This document shows positions 1-6,946 of a stretch of 48,771 nucleotides of DNA, piece after piece (position 1 is the stretch's first letter; each line of letters begins with the position of its first letter). Under the pieces are notes generated by a model. That model saw nothing but the letters and a program-made list of their open reading frames with translations. It was not told where the DNA came from and searched no databases. Source of the stretch: an uncultured Collinsella sp. Its GTDB lineage: Bacteria; Actinomycetota; Coriobacteriia; Coriobacteriales; Coriobacteriaceae. Made by a program: the position numbers and the translations under genes. Location: assembly GCA_900540935.1 (NCBI GenBank), contig UQHW01000015.1:1-48771 (forward strand), written 5' to 3'.

Positions 1-55
1 CAACGATATGGCACCGTGGGGACACATGTATGTCAATCCTGGTCTAACAGAGCCA
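1..55. repeat. 55-bp terminal inverted repeat, left copy
   Basis: The first 55 bases are the exact reverse complement of the last 55 bases (48717-48771). Identity stops abruptly at base 56. An exact 55-base overlap at both ends is what a de Bruijn assembler using k=55 leaves when both ends of a contig stop at the same repeat. The repeat itself would therefore lie outside the window in inverted orientation on both sides. Confidence 0.9.
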
Positions 56-102
56 AACCAAATCCTTCCAATTCCCGGACAAGCTCCGTTTGAGACCTGT
101 GT
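1..102 (-). pseudogene. 5'-truncated copy of the gene that runs off the right end
   Basis: On the minus strand an open frame of 34 codons follows a TGA at 103-105 and runs off the left edge. Its last 18 codons (GSVRPGLTYMCPHGAISL) are identical in sequence and phase to the last 18 codons of the partial gene at the right end. The 16 residues before them differ and no usable start codon with a ribosome site is visible. This looks like a gene remnant, or a silent alternative 5' segment, joined to the same downstream sequence. Function unknown. Confidence 0.45.
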
Positions 103-132
103 TCAAACAAGGCGTTTGTTGCACAACACCTG

Positions 133-161
133 TTCAACGAAGCAGGGGGTTAGGTTATACT
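133..161 (+). promoter_or_regulatory. candidate promoter of the Rrf2 gene
   Basis: TTCAAC at 133-138 and TATACT at 156-161 are separated by 17 bases, a sigma-70-like arrangement. Transcription from here would leave a leader of about 150 nt before the ATG at 322. Apart from this and the end repeat, nothing else was found in 1-321. Confidence 0.45.
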
Positions 162-321
162 AAATTGCACTATGGGCCGTTTTTGATGCAAGAGGCTTCA
201 AACACGGCATTCAGTGGGCACCCGTTTTGCTATATGGGCGTCCATACGGTCATTTAGCGTTTCGACACAAGCTCGGCCCCGGAGCTCGTTCGAGCTGTTC
301 GTATTCCTTGAAAGGGGAAAA

Positions 322-807
322 ATGGACATATCGAGGAAGACTGATTACGCCCTTCGCATGCTGGCGATGCTTGCCGAGGATCCGGAGCGTTTGCTTTCTG
401 TTCGCACCGCTGCCGAAGAGGTCAATGTCCCGTATTCGTTTGCCCGCTCGATTCAGCACGGTTTGGTCCAGGCCGGTATTGTGGAGAGCCTGCGTGGCGT
501 CCACGGTGGCATGCGTCTCAAGGTCAGTCCGGACGACGTCACTATCCGCCAGGTCGTCGAGGCCGTTCAGGGTCCTATGGTTATGAACGATTGCACCGCG
601 CCCGATGGTGACTGTGCGCGCATGGGCGCGTGCTGCTATCATCCCCTGTGGGCCGGAGCCCAGGCGTTGATGCGCGACTACCTCGATTCCGTTTCGCTCG
701 GCGACATCGTCGCTCACCGCCAGTTCCCGGCCGTCGATCCCAAGTTCGCCGACCGCGAAGCGTTTCCCGAGTACGCCACCTGCGCGTGCGCTTACCGGGA
801 GGAATAG
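322..807 (+). CDS. Rrf2 family transcriptional regulator, probable Fe-S sensor
   Basis: The protein has 161 aa. The winged-helix N-terminus begins MDISRKTDYALRML, typical of Rrf2 proteins, and the wing carries a RGVHGG motif near residue 60. Cysteines at 91, 98, 104 and 105 match the three-cysteine cluster-binding region of IscR/NsrR relatives (C-x6-C-x5-CC here), so an iron-sulfur cofactor is likely. The ATG at 322 was chosen because AAAGGGG lies just upstream; longer in-frame extensions have no ribosome site. Its target is not evident. The nearest downstream gene is the DNA glycosylase only 21 bases on, so the two are probably co-transcribed. It could sense redox state, nitric oxide or cluster supply. 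Confidence 0.85.
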   Translation: MDISRKTDYALRMLAMLAEDPERLLSVRTAAEEVNVPYSFARSIQHGLVQAGIVESLRGVHGGMRLKVSPDDVTIRQVVEAVQGPMVMNDCTAPDGDCARMGACCYHPLWAGAQALMRDYLDSVSLGDIVAHRQFPAVDPKFADREAFPEYATCACAYREE

Positions 808-828
808 CGCCGCATAAGGAGCATAGCC

Positions 829-1734
829 ATGATTCAGGACCCCTTTCGTTCGATGATTCGTTCGGAAGGGGTCCTGCGTTATCGCGACCTTCCGTGGCGC
901 CGCACACGCGATCCGTACATCATTTGGCTTTCTGAGGTCATGCTGCAGCAAACGCAGGTGCCGCGTGTGGAGGCGCGCATGCCGGTGTGGCTCGATCGTT
1001 TTCCGACTGTGCAGGCGCTTGCCCAGGCCGCGCCTTCCGATGTTTTGGACGCTTGGCAGGGCATGGGCTACAACCGACGCGCTCTGGCGCTTCATGGGGC
1101 CGCTCAGCGCGTTGTAGAGGACTGGGACGGGGAGTTTCCGCGTGAGACGCGTGACTTGGTCGCTCTGCCCGGCATTGGCCCGGCAACGGCGCAGGGCATC
1201 CGTTCGTTTGCGTTTGATCTTCCAGGCGTGTATCTAGAGACCAATGTGCGCACGGTCTTTTTGCATCATTTCTTTCCCGATGTGCCGGCCGTTCCCGATC
1301 GCGAGCTGGTGCCGCTGATTCAAGCCGCCTGTCCGGCGGCCCCTGGTGCGGCGGCGGATGAGATTGCGCCCTTTGCCGTGCCTCAAGACGATTCCGACAC
1401 GCCGCGCGCATGGTATTACGCGTTGCTGGATTACGGCGCGTATCTTAAAAAGACGCTGCCCAATCCGTCCAGGCGGTCGGCGGGCTATAGTCGTCAGTCC
1501 AAGTTTGAGGGCTCGCGTCGCCAAAAGCGCGCCCACATTGTGCGCATGCTGCTGGCGGCGCGCGATGGACAACCGGCAGGTATTACGCTCGATGAAGCCG
1601 TTGCAGGCGTTAACGAGATGGAGACGGCAGCCGGCCGAGAGCCGGTCGAGCGCGAGCTGGTCGCAAGCATTCTTGCCGATCTGGAGCGCGAGGGCTTTTG
1701 CGGCTCCGAGGGCGATCGTTGGCTGAGTGTGTAG
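829..1734 (+). CDS. MutY-like HhH-GPD DNA glycosylase lacking Fe-S ligands
   Basis: The protein has 301 aa. The N-terminus matches adenine glycosylases: LPWRRTRDPY followed by SEVMLQQTQV, with the catalytic Glu at 36. A helix-hairpin-helix LPGIGPATA lies at 113-121. Where MutY has the catalytic Asp (LDGNV), this protein has LETNV with Glu137. The C-x6-C-x2-C-x5-C cluster loop is missing; a basic stretch around KKTLPNPSRRSAGYSRQ takes its place. A NUDIX-like C-terminal domain is also absent. This fits a known cluster-free subfamily usually annotated as A/G-specific adenine glycosylase. Its substrate is inferred. AAGGAG at 816-821 supports the ATG at 829. Confidence 0.8.
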   Translation: MIQDPFRSMIRSEGVLRYRDLPWRRTRDPYIIWLSEVMLQQTQVPRVEARMPVWLDRFPTVQALAQAAPSDVLDAWQGMGYNRRALALHGAAQRVVEDWDGEFPRETRDLVALPGIGPATAQGIRSFAFDLPGVYLETNVRTVFLHHFFPDVPAVPDRELVPLIQAACPAAPGAAADEIAPFAVPQDDSDTPRAWYYALLDYGAYLKKTLPNPSRRSAGYSRQSKFEGSRRQKRAHIVRMLLAARDGQPAGITLDEAVAGVNEMETAAGREPVERELVASILADLEREGFCGSEGDRWLSV

Positions 1735-1848
1735 CTCACTCGAATCTGAAGAACGGGATTGTAAGGTTTAAATTCTCGGCATGAGGGCATCCTTAAAGCA
1801 AGGCCGCTCAAAGTCTGTGGGCGGCATGCGTTGAAGGGAAGTACACCT

Positions 1849-2388
1849 ATGGATTTTGAGAATTCCCAAACCAAGAAGAACCTCGAGACCGCTTTTGCCG
1901 GTGAGTCCCAGGCACACACCAAGTATCGCTACTATGCATCCAAGGCCAAAAAGGACGGCTACGTTCAGATCTCGAATATTTTTGCCGAGACGGCGGGCAA
2001 CGAGTCCGAGCACGCCAAGCTGTGGTTTAAGTATCTGCACGACGGCGCCGTTCCGGGCACTCTGGACAACCTGCGCGACGCCGCTGCGGGCGAGAACTAC
2101 GAGTGGACCACGATGTACGACGAGTTCGCCAAGACCGCCGAGGAGGAGGGCTTTGTCGAGATCGCCGAGAAGTTCCGTGGCGTCGCCGCCGTCGAGAAGG
2201 CCCACGAGGAGCGCTACAACAAACTCGTCGAGCGCATCGAGTCGGGCGAGGTGTTTGAGCGTGAGGGCGTGAAGGTGTGGAAGTGCCTGAACTGCGGGCA
2301 CCTGCACGTTGGTGCCGAGGCGCCTGAGGTGTGCCCGGTGTGTAACCACCCGAAGGCGTACTTTGAGGAGCAGGTGGTGAACTACTAG
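1849..2388 (+). CDS. rubrerythrin
   Basis: The protein has 179 aa. It has an N-terminal ferritin-like four-helix domain with diiron ligands (for example the Glu of AFAGES near residue 19 and NESEH near 51-55). A C-terminal rubredoxin domain has CxxC pairs at Cys146/149 and Cys162/165. Rubrerythrins reduce hydrogen peroxide in the cytoplasm of anaerobes using electrons passed through the rubredoxin iron. The ATG at 1849 has GAAGGGA upstream. It appears to be a single-gene transcript, closed by the hairpins at 2410-2575. Length and domain order are normal for the family. Confidence 0.95.
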   Translation: MDFENSQTKKNLETAFAGESQAHTKYRYYASKAKKDGYVQISNIFAETAGNESEHAKLWFKYLHDGAVPGTLDNLRDAAAGENYEWTTMYDEFAKTAEEEGFVEIAEKFRGVAAVEKAHEERYNKLVERIESGEVFEREGVKVWKCLNCGHLHVGAEAPEVCPVCNHPKAYFEEQVVNY

Positions 2389-2409
2389 CGCTTGGCGCTG
2401 GCGTGAGCT

Positions 2410-2495
2410 GGGCCGGGAGGGCCGGACTACCTTCCCTCCTCGCTCACGGCTTCGCAGGGTCGCGTTGAGGGAAGGTAGTCCGGCCCTCCCGGCCC
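2410..2495. repeat. long perfect hairpin, 29-bp arms, conserved loop (module 1)
   Basis: Arms 2410-2438 and 2467-2495 are perfectly complementary. The 28-nt loop contains TCGCTCACGGCTTCGCAG, which recurs in the loop of the hairpin at 3355-3440 although the arms there are unrelated. The following terminator is also near-identical in both places. Confidence 0.85.
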
Positions 2496-2545
2496 GCTTT
2501 GGTTCGTTGCGTGCTCGCTACAGAAAAGCTGATAACTAAGTTTGT

Positions 2546-2575
2546 GTGCCGCCCCTATCGGGGCGGCACGTTTTT
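2546..2575 (+). terminator. intrinsic terminator
   Basis: The stem GTGCCGCCCC/GGGGCGGCAC has a 4-nt loop and is followed by a T run. It is the last part of module 1 and a near copy of the terminator at 3483-3510. Confidence 0.85.
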
Positions 2576-2667
2576 GTATGGGGACTGGTTGGGACGGCAC
2601 CGTTCATGGGTGGGGTACACTGGGTGGCGACTTTTAGTTTATCTACTACCTGATGGGGTGTTTTTGT

Positions 2668-3300
2668 ATGGGTAAGAAGTCTCGGGCTCGGGTTGCTGCG
2701 GCGGGAACTCGCAAGGATCCTGGTCGTCGGGTTGCCGAGGGTAAAAAGGTCGATCGTGTCGAGAAGGACAAGAAGGTTGGCGCGCATGCTCATCCTGAGT
2801 GGGCGCCTCACCTCAATACGGCTAGCGAGGATCTGACTGCTAAGTTGTTTACTCTGGTCGAGGTTATCTTGGGCGTGGTGCCCGTGGTGGTCATTGGCTT
2901 GTTCTTGGCTTCGAAAGATGCCACGAGTGTCGATAAACTCACCGATGTCTTTTCTCAGGACCCCTCGATGGTGGTTACGTTTATCTCTGCGTGCCTGCAG
3001 CCGTTTGTGGCGTACATGTTGTACATGATTTATCGCAAATACTGCGAGGGCGACGCTGGTTTTGCCGCCGGCAACCTGATCGGTCTTTTGTGCTCCGAGA
3101 TCCTACTGCTCAATATCCCAGGCGTCATCGGTATGGGCATCTTGCTGTGGCGTGTTTGGCGCAACGTCGCCCCGCACTTTGAGAGCTGGTTGTTTGAGCG
3201 TCGTGCAATGGGCGTGCTGGCAGACATTGCGGGCTCGCTCGTGATTTTAGCCTTGGCGTTTATGTGCGCCACCGCCGCCCGCGGTCTCGCGGGCATGTAG
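2668..3300 (+). CDS. membrane protein of unknown function
   Basis: The protein has 210 aa. The first 50 residues are strongly basic (MGKKSRARV..., many Lys/Arg) and probably cytoplasmic. About four hydrophobic segments follow: LFTLVEVILGVVPVVVIGLF, MVVTFISACLQPFVAYML, the LIGLLCSEILLLNIPGVIGM region, and a C-terminal GSLVILALAFMCAT. I do not recognise the family. The ATG at 2668 is preferred over the ATG at 2653 because GGGG at 2655-2658 then has ribosome-site spacing. It stands alone between two hairpin modules of the same design. Confidence 0.7.
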   Translation: MGKKSRARVAAAGTRKDPGRRVAEGKKVDRVEKDKKVGAHAHPEWAPHLNTASEDLTAKLFTLVEVILGVVPVVVIGLFLASKDATSVDKLTDVFSQDPSMVVTFISACLQPFVAYMLYMIYRKYCEGDAGFAAGNLIGLLCSEILLLNIPGVIGMGILLWRVWRNVAPHFESWLFERRAMGVLADIAGSLVILALAFMCATAARGLAGM

Positions 3301-3354
3301 TCTGTCCTCACCGACCACGGAGCGCAGGGCAACTGCTGGTTTCACCGCTCCGGA

Positions 3355-3440
3355 CGTCAGACCCGCGGCGCATCCCTTTCCCTCTCGCTCACGGCTTCGC
3401 AGAGTCACGCGAGGCAAAGGCATGCGCCGCGGGTCTGACG
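3355..3440. repeat. long hairpin, 30-nt arms, conserved loop (module 2)
   Basis: Arms 3355-3384 and 3411-3440 pair at 28 of 30 positions. The loop contains TCGCTCACGGCTTCGCAG, as at 2410-2495, with different arm sequences. Confidence 0.85.
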
Positions 3441-3482
3441 ACGCGGGCTTGCCAACGAGTTTTGGCTAATAGATTGGTTTGT

Positions 3483-3510
3483 GTGCCGCCCCTTTGGGGC
3501 GGCACTTTTT
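3483..3510 (+). terminator. intrinsic terminator
   Basis: GTGCCGCCCC and GGGGCGGCAC close a 3-nt loop and are followed by five T. The rest of the 3301-3763 gap (3511-3763) holds no convincing gene; an 84-codon frame at 3479-3733 overlaps this terminator and was rejected. Confidence 0.85.
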
Positions 3511-3763
3511 GTGTGGGGTCCCGGTCTCCACAATTTTCGTCAAGCTTTTGGTTAGATTTTGGTCAGTTGGCGTAAGGGTGGAAGGCCAAAAGATTGCTGG
3601 CGAAAAAAGCTCAGAGAAAGTGCTGGTAGGGGAGTTGTTGAGCTTTTCGACAGCTTTTGAGCAAAAGAAACTTTGTGGCTATTGCCGGCGATTGCGTTGT
3701 CGCGGTCATGGCGGTGCGGGATGCTGGTCGTAAGCGTCGAACGCTCCGATTTTGGAGGCCAAC

Positions 3764-4198
3764 ATGGACCTGTTTCTTGAGACCCCACAGCAACAAGCCG
3801 AGCGCATGCTGCGGCAGCAGCGGCGGCTTATAGAGATGCAAATGCAAGGGGTTGCCAACCAGGCGCCCGTGCAAAACGTCGTGCCCGCTGCTGTACCTGC
3901 AGCCGTGCCCGGGTGCGAATCGGCACCAGAGGCCTATTCCGTACAGCAAGATTCATATGCGCAGGAGCTCGCGTTCGACAAGCGTCGTGCGCGTCGTCGC
4001 CGCGTGGGCCAGCGCCTGCGCACATTGGCGATGATCGTGCTCATTCCGCTAGGACTTGCGGCAATCTTCTTGGCCTCATATGCCCTCACGTGCATTCTCA
4101 ACGGTGCCTCGCCCAATGAGGTGCTCCAGCATCTAGCGGCCCTGGGCCAGCGCCTAGGCGATGTCGCAACAACCATCCGCGCCGGCTGGGAGAGTTAG
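3764..4198 (+). CDS. single-pass membrane protein of unknown function
   Basis: The protein has 144 aa. Its N-terminus is Gln-rich (ETPQQQAERMLRQQRR), followed by an Ala/Pro/Val-rich linker and a basic KRRARRRR stretch near residue 75. One strong membrane helix, MIVLIPLGLAAIFLASYALT, lies around 90-110, and a short C-terminal tail follows. The order suggests a cytoplasmic N-terminus. GGAGG at 3754-3758 supports the ATG at 3764. No family was recognised and the neighbours give no functional clue. Confidence 0.6.
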   Translation: MDLFLETPQQQAERMLRQQRRLIEMQMQGVANQAPVQNVVPAAVPAAVPGCESAPEAYSVQQDSYAQELAFDKRRARRRRVGQRLRTLAMIVLIPLGLAAIFLASYALTCILNGASPNEVLQHLAALGQRLGDVATTIRAGWES

Positions 4199-4288
4199 CG
4201 TTTGTCACATTAGGACTTCCAGGGTGTACGAATTATCGCCACGAGCAGAATTCTTGCATCCTGTGGGTCCTGTCGTGCGACTGAATAG

Positions 4289-4309
4289 TATTATTGAAGA
4301 TAAATAATA
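4289..4309 (+). promoter_or_regulatory. palindrome upstream of the nucleotidyltransferase pair
   Basis: TATTATT and AATAATA are perfect 7-bp arms around a 7-nt spacer, ending 12 bases before the ATG at 4322. The position and symmetry suit an autoregulatory operator of a toxin-antitoxin-like operon; this is inferred. Confidence 0.45.
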
Positions 4310-4321
4310 ATAGGATTTGCT

Positions 4322-4852
4322 ATGTATAAGCAGGATTTAGAGCAGACTCTTTTGGGCATTGACGAAGAGGCGGAGCTGGAAATAGGTCCAAGAGACGACA
4401 GGCCGAACGTTGTATTGGTGGGAGGAAGCGCCTTCATGCTAAACGATGTGACGAATCGTTCGGTTACACATGACATTGATGTGTTTGAGGCAGATAGGTG
4501 CCTCCGCGAGATCATAGCTCGATACCCCGAGGTGAATGGTATGGCGGTGGCATATTGTAATCAGATGCCGTTCAATTACGAAGATCGTTTGATTCCCTTG
4601 GATATTGGGGCGCGCTTTATCAGGTACTTTACGCCATCCTTGGAGGACCTGGCGGTAATGAAGCTCTATGCCTGTCGTCCGAACGACATCATCGATCTTC
4701 ATAGCCAGGCATTCGTCGACCGACTTGATTGGGGACTGCTCGAACGGCTTATATTCGACGAGGGCGAGGCGCTGGCGTCGTCGCCTTCGGAGCGGAGTTA
4801 TCAAGAGATGGTCTGCGCATACAGCCAATACAAAAAGGAGGTGCTCGGTTGA
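4322..4852 (+). CDS. nucleotidyltransferase-fold protein (AbiEii/DUF6036-like)
   Basis: The protein has 176 aa. VLVGGSAFML at 31-40 followed by THDIDVF at 49-55 is the nucleotidyltransferase signature GG(S/T)A...DxD, with Asp51 and Asp53 as likely metal ligands. Similar small proteins include AbiEii/MenT-type toxins and DUF6036 proteins. No partner motif such as a kinase domain is visible. The gene is read just after a perfect palindrome and overlaps the next gene by 4 nt, so the two are translated together. Base composition looks poorer in GC than the flanking genes, which hints at transfer. The toxin role is inferred, not shown. Confidence 0.65.
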   Translation: MYKQDLEQTLLGIDEEAELEIGPRDDRPNVVLVGGSAFMLNDVTNRSVTHDIDVFEADRCLREIIARYPEVNGMAVAYCNQMPFNYEDRLIPLDIGARFIRYFTPSLEDLAVMKLYACRPNDIIDLHSQAFVDRLDWGLLERLIFDEGEALASSPSERSYQEMVCAYSQYKKEVLG

Positions 4853-5412
4853 ATCTGACCTTTGAGGGATTCTTAAAAGGCTATTGCCGAGAGCTATCCG
4901 GACAGCAGTCGCTCAGTTTTAGAAAACTGGTTAAGCAAGCGACGACGGTTGCGCCGCGCGTGGCGGAGCCCCTGTTTTTGCTCGCTTTGGCACAGGGTAA
5001 AGCCGAATACGTTCTGGGTTTATCCGAGGGTTCGTGGATGGAAGAGGGTTACCGAGGCGTTTTGTCCTTGTACGCCCAAACGGGTAGCCTGGCATCTCTA
5101 TGCGCCGAGGACAAACTTCCTAATCGTTATGCCAACGTTTGGCGTGCGTATAGAGCGGTGAAGGAAAAGCCAGTGGCGGACAGAAGGATCAACGCCCTGA
5201 TGCGAAAAAGAACATTGGGAGCGCTAGGGGAATCGGGCGTAACGCGCTACGGTCTCTGCCGCGATTTGAATCTGAATAAGGGAAACGTGTACGCATACTT
5301 AGCCGGCGATGACTCAAAGGTGAGCAGGGAGACGGCGCGCCGCATTATGGAATATGCGGAAGAGAGAAGCACCCAAGAAGGGGCCGGGCGCCCGGTGCGT
5401 GTGGCGGGGTAA
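4849..5412 (+). CDS. HTH-type partner of the nucleotidyltransferase protein
   Basis: The protein has 187 aa. It starts at TTG 4849, overlapping the upstream stop, with a strong AAGGAGG at 4835-4841. The N-terminal 120 residues (LTFEGFLKGYCRELSGQQ...) are helical and unrecognised. The C-terminal part, LCRDLNLNKGNVYAYLAG then VSRETARRIMEYA, reads as a Cro/C1-like helix-turn-helix. The arrangement resembles a regulator or antitoxin paired with a nucleotidyltransferase toxin, but here the enzyme comes first, unlike classical abiEi-abiEii order. It could also be an antiviral pair. A longer in-frame ATG at 4729 lies inside the upstream gene and lacks a ribosome site. Confidence 0.6.
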   Translation: MNLTFEGFLKGYCRELSGQQSLSFRKLVKQATTVAPRVAEPLFLLALAQGKAEYVLGLSEGSWMEEGYRGVLSLYAQTGSLASLCAEDKLPNRYANVWRAYRAVKEKPVADRRINALMRKRTLGALGESGVTRYGLCRDLNLNKGNVYAYLAGDDSKVSRETARRIMEYAEERSTQEGAGRPVRVAG

Positions 5413-5463
5413 GATTGATCGCGGTTTTGATTGATAATCGATTGGGTTTGTTGGGCGGAGTTT

Positions 5464-6819
5464 ATGTCTGCTATTGATATTGTGCTTGTTGTGATCGCCT
5501 TGGTGGCGGTGGGGGTTGCTGTGGCTTGCGCCCTCCAGCTCAAGAGCCTGCGTGCCGAGTTGCGGGAGCGTGGCGACAGTAGCGCGGAAACGCTGGCAGC
5601 ACTCGAGCAGGCCAACAACGCGCTCGATGCCCTGAACGTCGCGCTGGCCGAAACTCGCCGCACGGCCAATGCCATCGCGCAGCAGCAGACGACAGATGCG
5701 GCCGTGGAGCAGCAACGTTACCTGACCATCGCACGTGAGTTTTCGCAAGCTGGTGACCGGATGGATGACCTGCGCCGCGAGACGGCCCAACAGCTCGGTG
5801 CCAACCGCGAGGGTATCGAGCATCGCCTGGACAAGGTGCGCGAAACGGTCGATGCTCAGCTGGGCGCCATCCGCAAAGACAACAACGTGCAGCTCGATCA
5901 AATGCGTGCGACGGTGGACGAGAAGCTCTCCCGCACGCTCAACGACCGACTGTCGGCATCGTTTAAGCAGGTGAGCGACCAGCTCGAGGCCGTGTACAAG
6001 GGCCTGGGCGACATGCAGTCCATCGCCACCGGCGTGGGCGACCTTAAGCGCGTGCTGGGCAACGTGAAGGCGCGTGGCATTTTGGGCGAGGTGCAGCTGG
6101 GTGCAATTCTGGCGGACATCCTTACGCCCGACCAGTATCTGGAAAACGTCGCCACCAAGCCCGGCGCCTCGGAGCGCGTTGAGTTTGCCGTCAAGCTGCC
6201 GGTGGACGAGGGCGACCCCGTGCTGCTGCCGATTGACTCCAAGTTTCCGGGCGACGCGTACGAGCACCTGCTCGACGCGCAGGAGTCGGGCGATGCGGAG
6301 ACCGTGGCGGCTGCGCGTAAGACGCTCGACACCATGGTCAAGCGCGAGGCCAAGGACATCTGCGAAAAGTACCTGAGCGTGCCGGCAACGACCAACTTTG
6401 GCATCATGTTCGTGCCGTTTGAAGGACTGTACGCCGAGGTCGTCAGCCGCCCCGGGCTTATCGAGACCCTGGGCCGCGACTATCACGTCAACGTTGCCGG
6501 CCCTAGCACCATGGCGGCCATTCTCAACAGCCTGCAGATGAGCTATCAGACGTTTAAGTTGCAAAAACGTACCGACGACGTGCTGCGCGTGCTCTCCGCC
6601 GTCAAGGCCGAGCTGCCGCGCTATCAAAAGGCGCTGCGCCGCGCCCAGCAGCAGATCGAGACCGCGGGTAAAACGGTCGAGGGCATCATCACCACGCGCA
6701 CCAACGTCATGGAGCGCAAGCTCAAGGACATCGACGCGCTGGAAGACGCCGACCAAGCCGATGAGATCTTGGGACTCACGTCCGCGAGCCTTCTCGCGGA
6801 CCAAGAAGACGAGGACTAA
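5464..6819 (+). CDS. rmuC: DNA recombination protein RmuC
   Basis: The protein has 451 aa, normal for the family. An N-terminal membrane helix (AIDIVLVVIALVAVGVAVAC) is followed by a long coiled coil to about residue 190. The RmuC nuclease-like domain begins KARGILGEVQLG and contains PIDSKFPGDAY, with the restriction-endonuclease-like D-x-K. FGIMFVPFEGLYAEV and a C-terminal coiled coil complete it. RmuC limits inversions between short inverted repeats, which is of interest in a genome this rich in inverted repeats. The ATG at 5464 follows GGCGGAG; the spacing is short. Confidence 0.93.
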   Translation: MSAIDIVLVVIALVAVGVAVACALQLKSLRAELRERGDSSAETLAALEQANNALDALNVALAETRRTANAIAQQQTTDAAVEQQRYLTIAREFSQAGDRMDDLRRETAQQLGANREGIEHRLDKVRETVDAQLGAIRKDNNVQLDQMRATVDEKLSRTLNDRLSASFKQVSDQLEAVYKGLGDMQSIATGVGDLKRVLGNVKARGILGEVQLGAILADILTPDQYLENVATKPGASERVEFAVKLPVDEGDPVLLPIDSKFPGDAYEHLLDAQESGDAETVAAARKTLDTMVKREAKDICEKYLSVPATTNFGIMFVPFEGLYAEVVSRPGLIETLGRDYHVNVAGPSTMAAILNSLQMSYQTFKLQKRTDDVLRVLSAVKAELPRYQKALRRAQQQIETAGKTVEGIITTRTNVMERKLKDIDALEDADQADEILGLTSASLLADQEDED

Positions 6820-6830
6820 TTGCAACAAGA

Positions 6831-6871
6831 CGGTGGGGCACCGGCGCAAACGCGGGCGCCCCACCGCTTTT
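6831..6871 (+). terminator. intrinsic terminator of rmuC
   Basis: CGGTGGGGC (6831-6839) pairs with GCCCCACCG (6858-6866), followed by CTTTT. Confidence 0.8.
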
Positions 6872-6946
6872 CGCATCGCACTTGTCTGAAGCGTGCTCCA
6901 ATGTGCAACAATGGCGTTTCGCCCTATCAGACGCGAAAGGAAGCCC

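Noticed and set aside
3479..3733. 84-codon frame in the gap before the single-pass membrane protein
   Set aside because: It starts inside the terminator at 3483-3510, has no ribosome site and ends in low-quality sequence.
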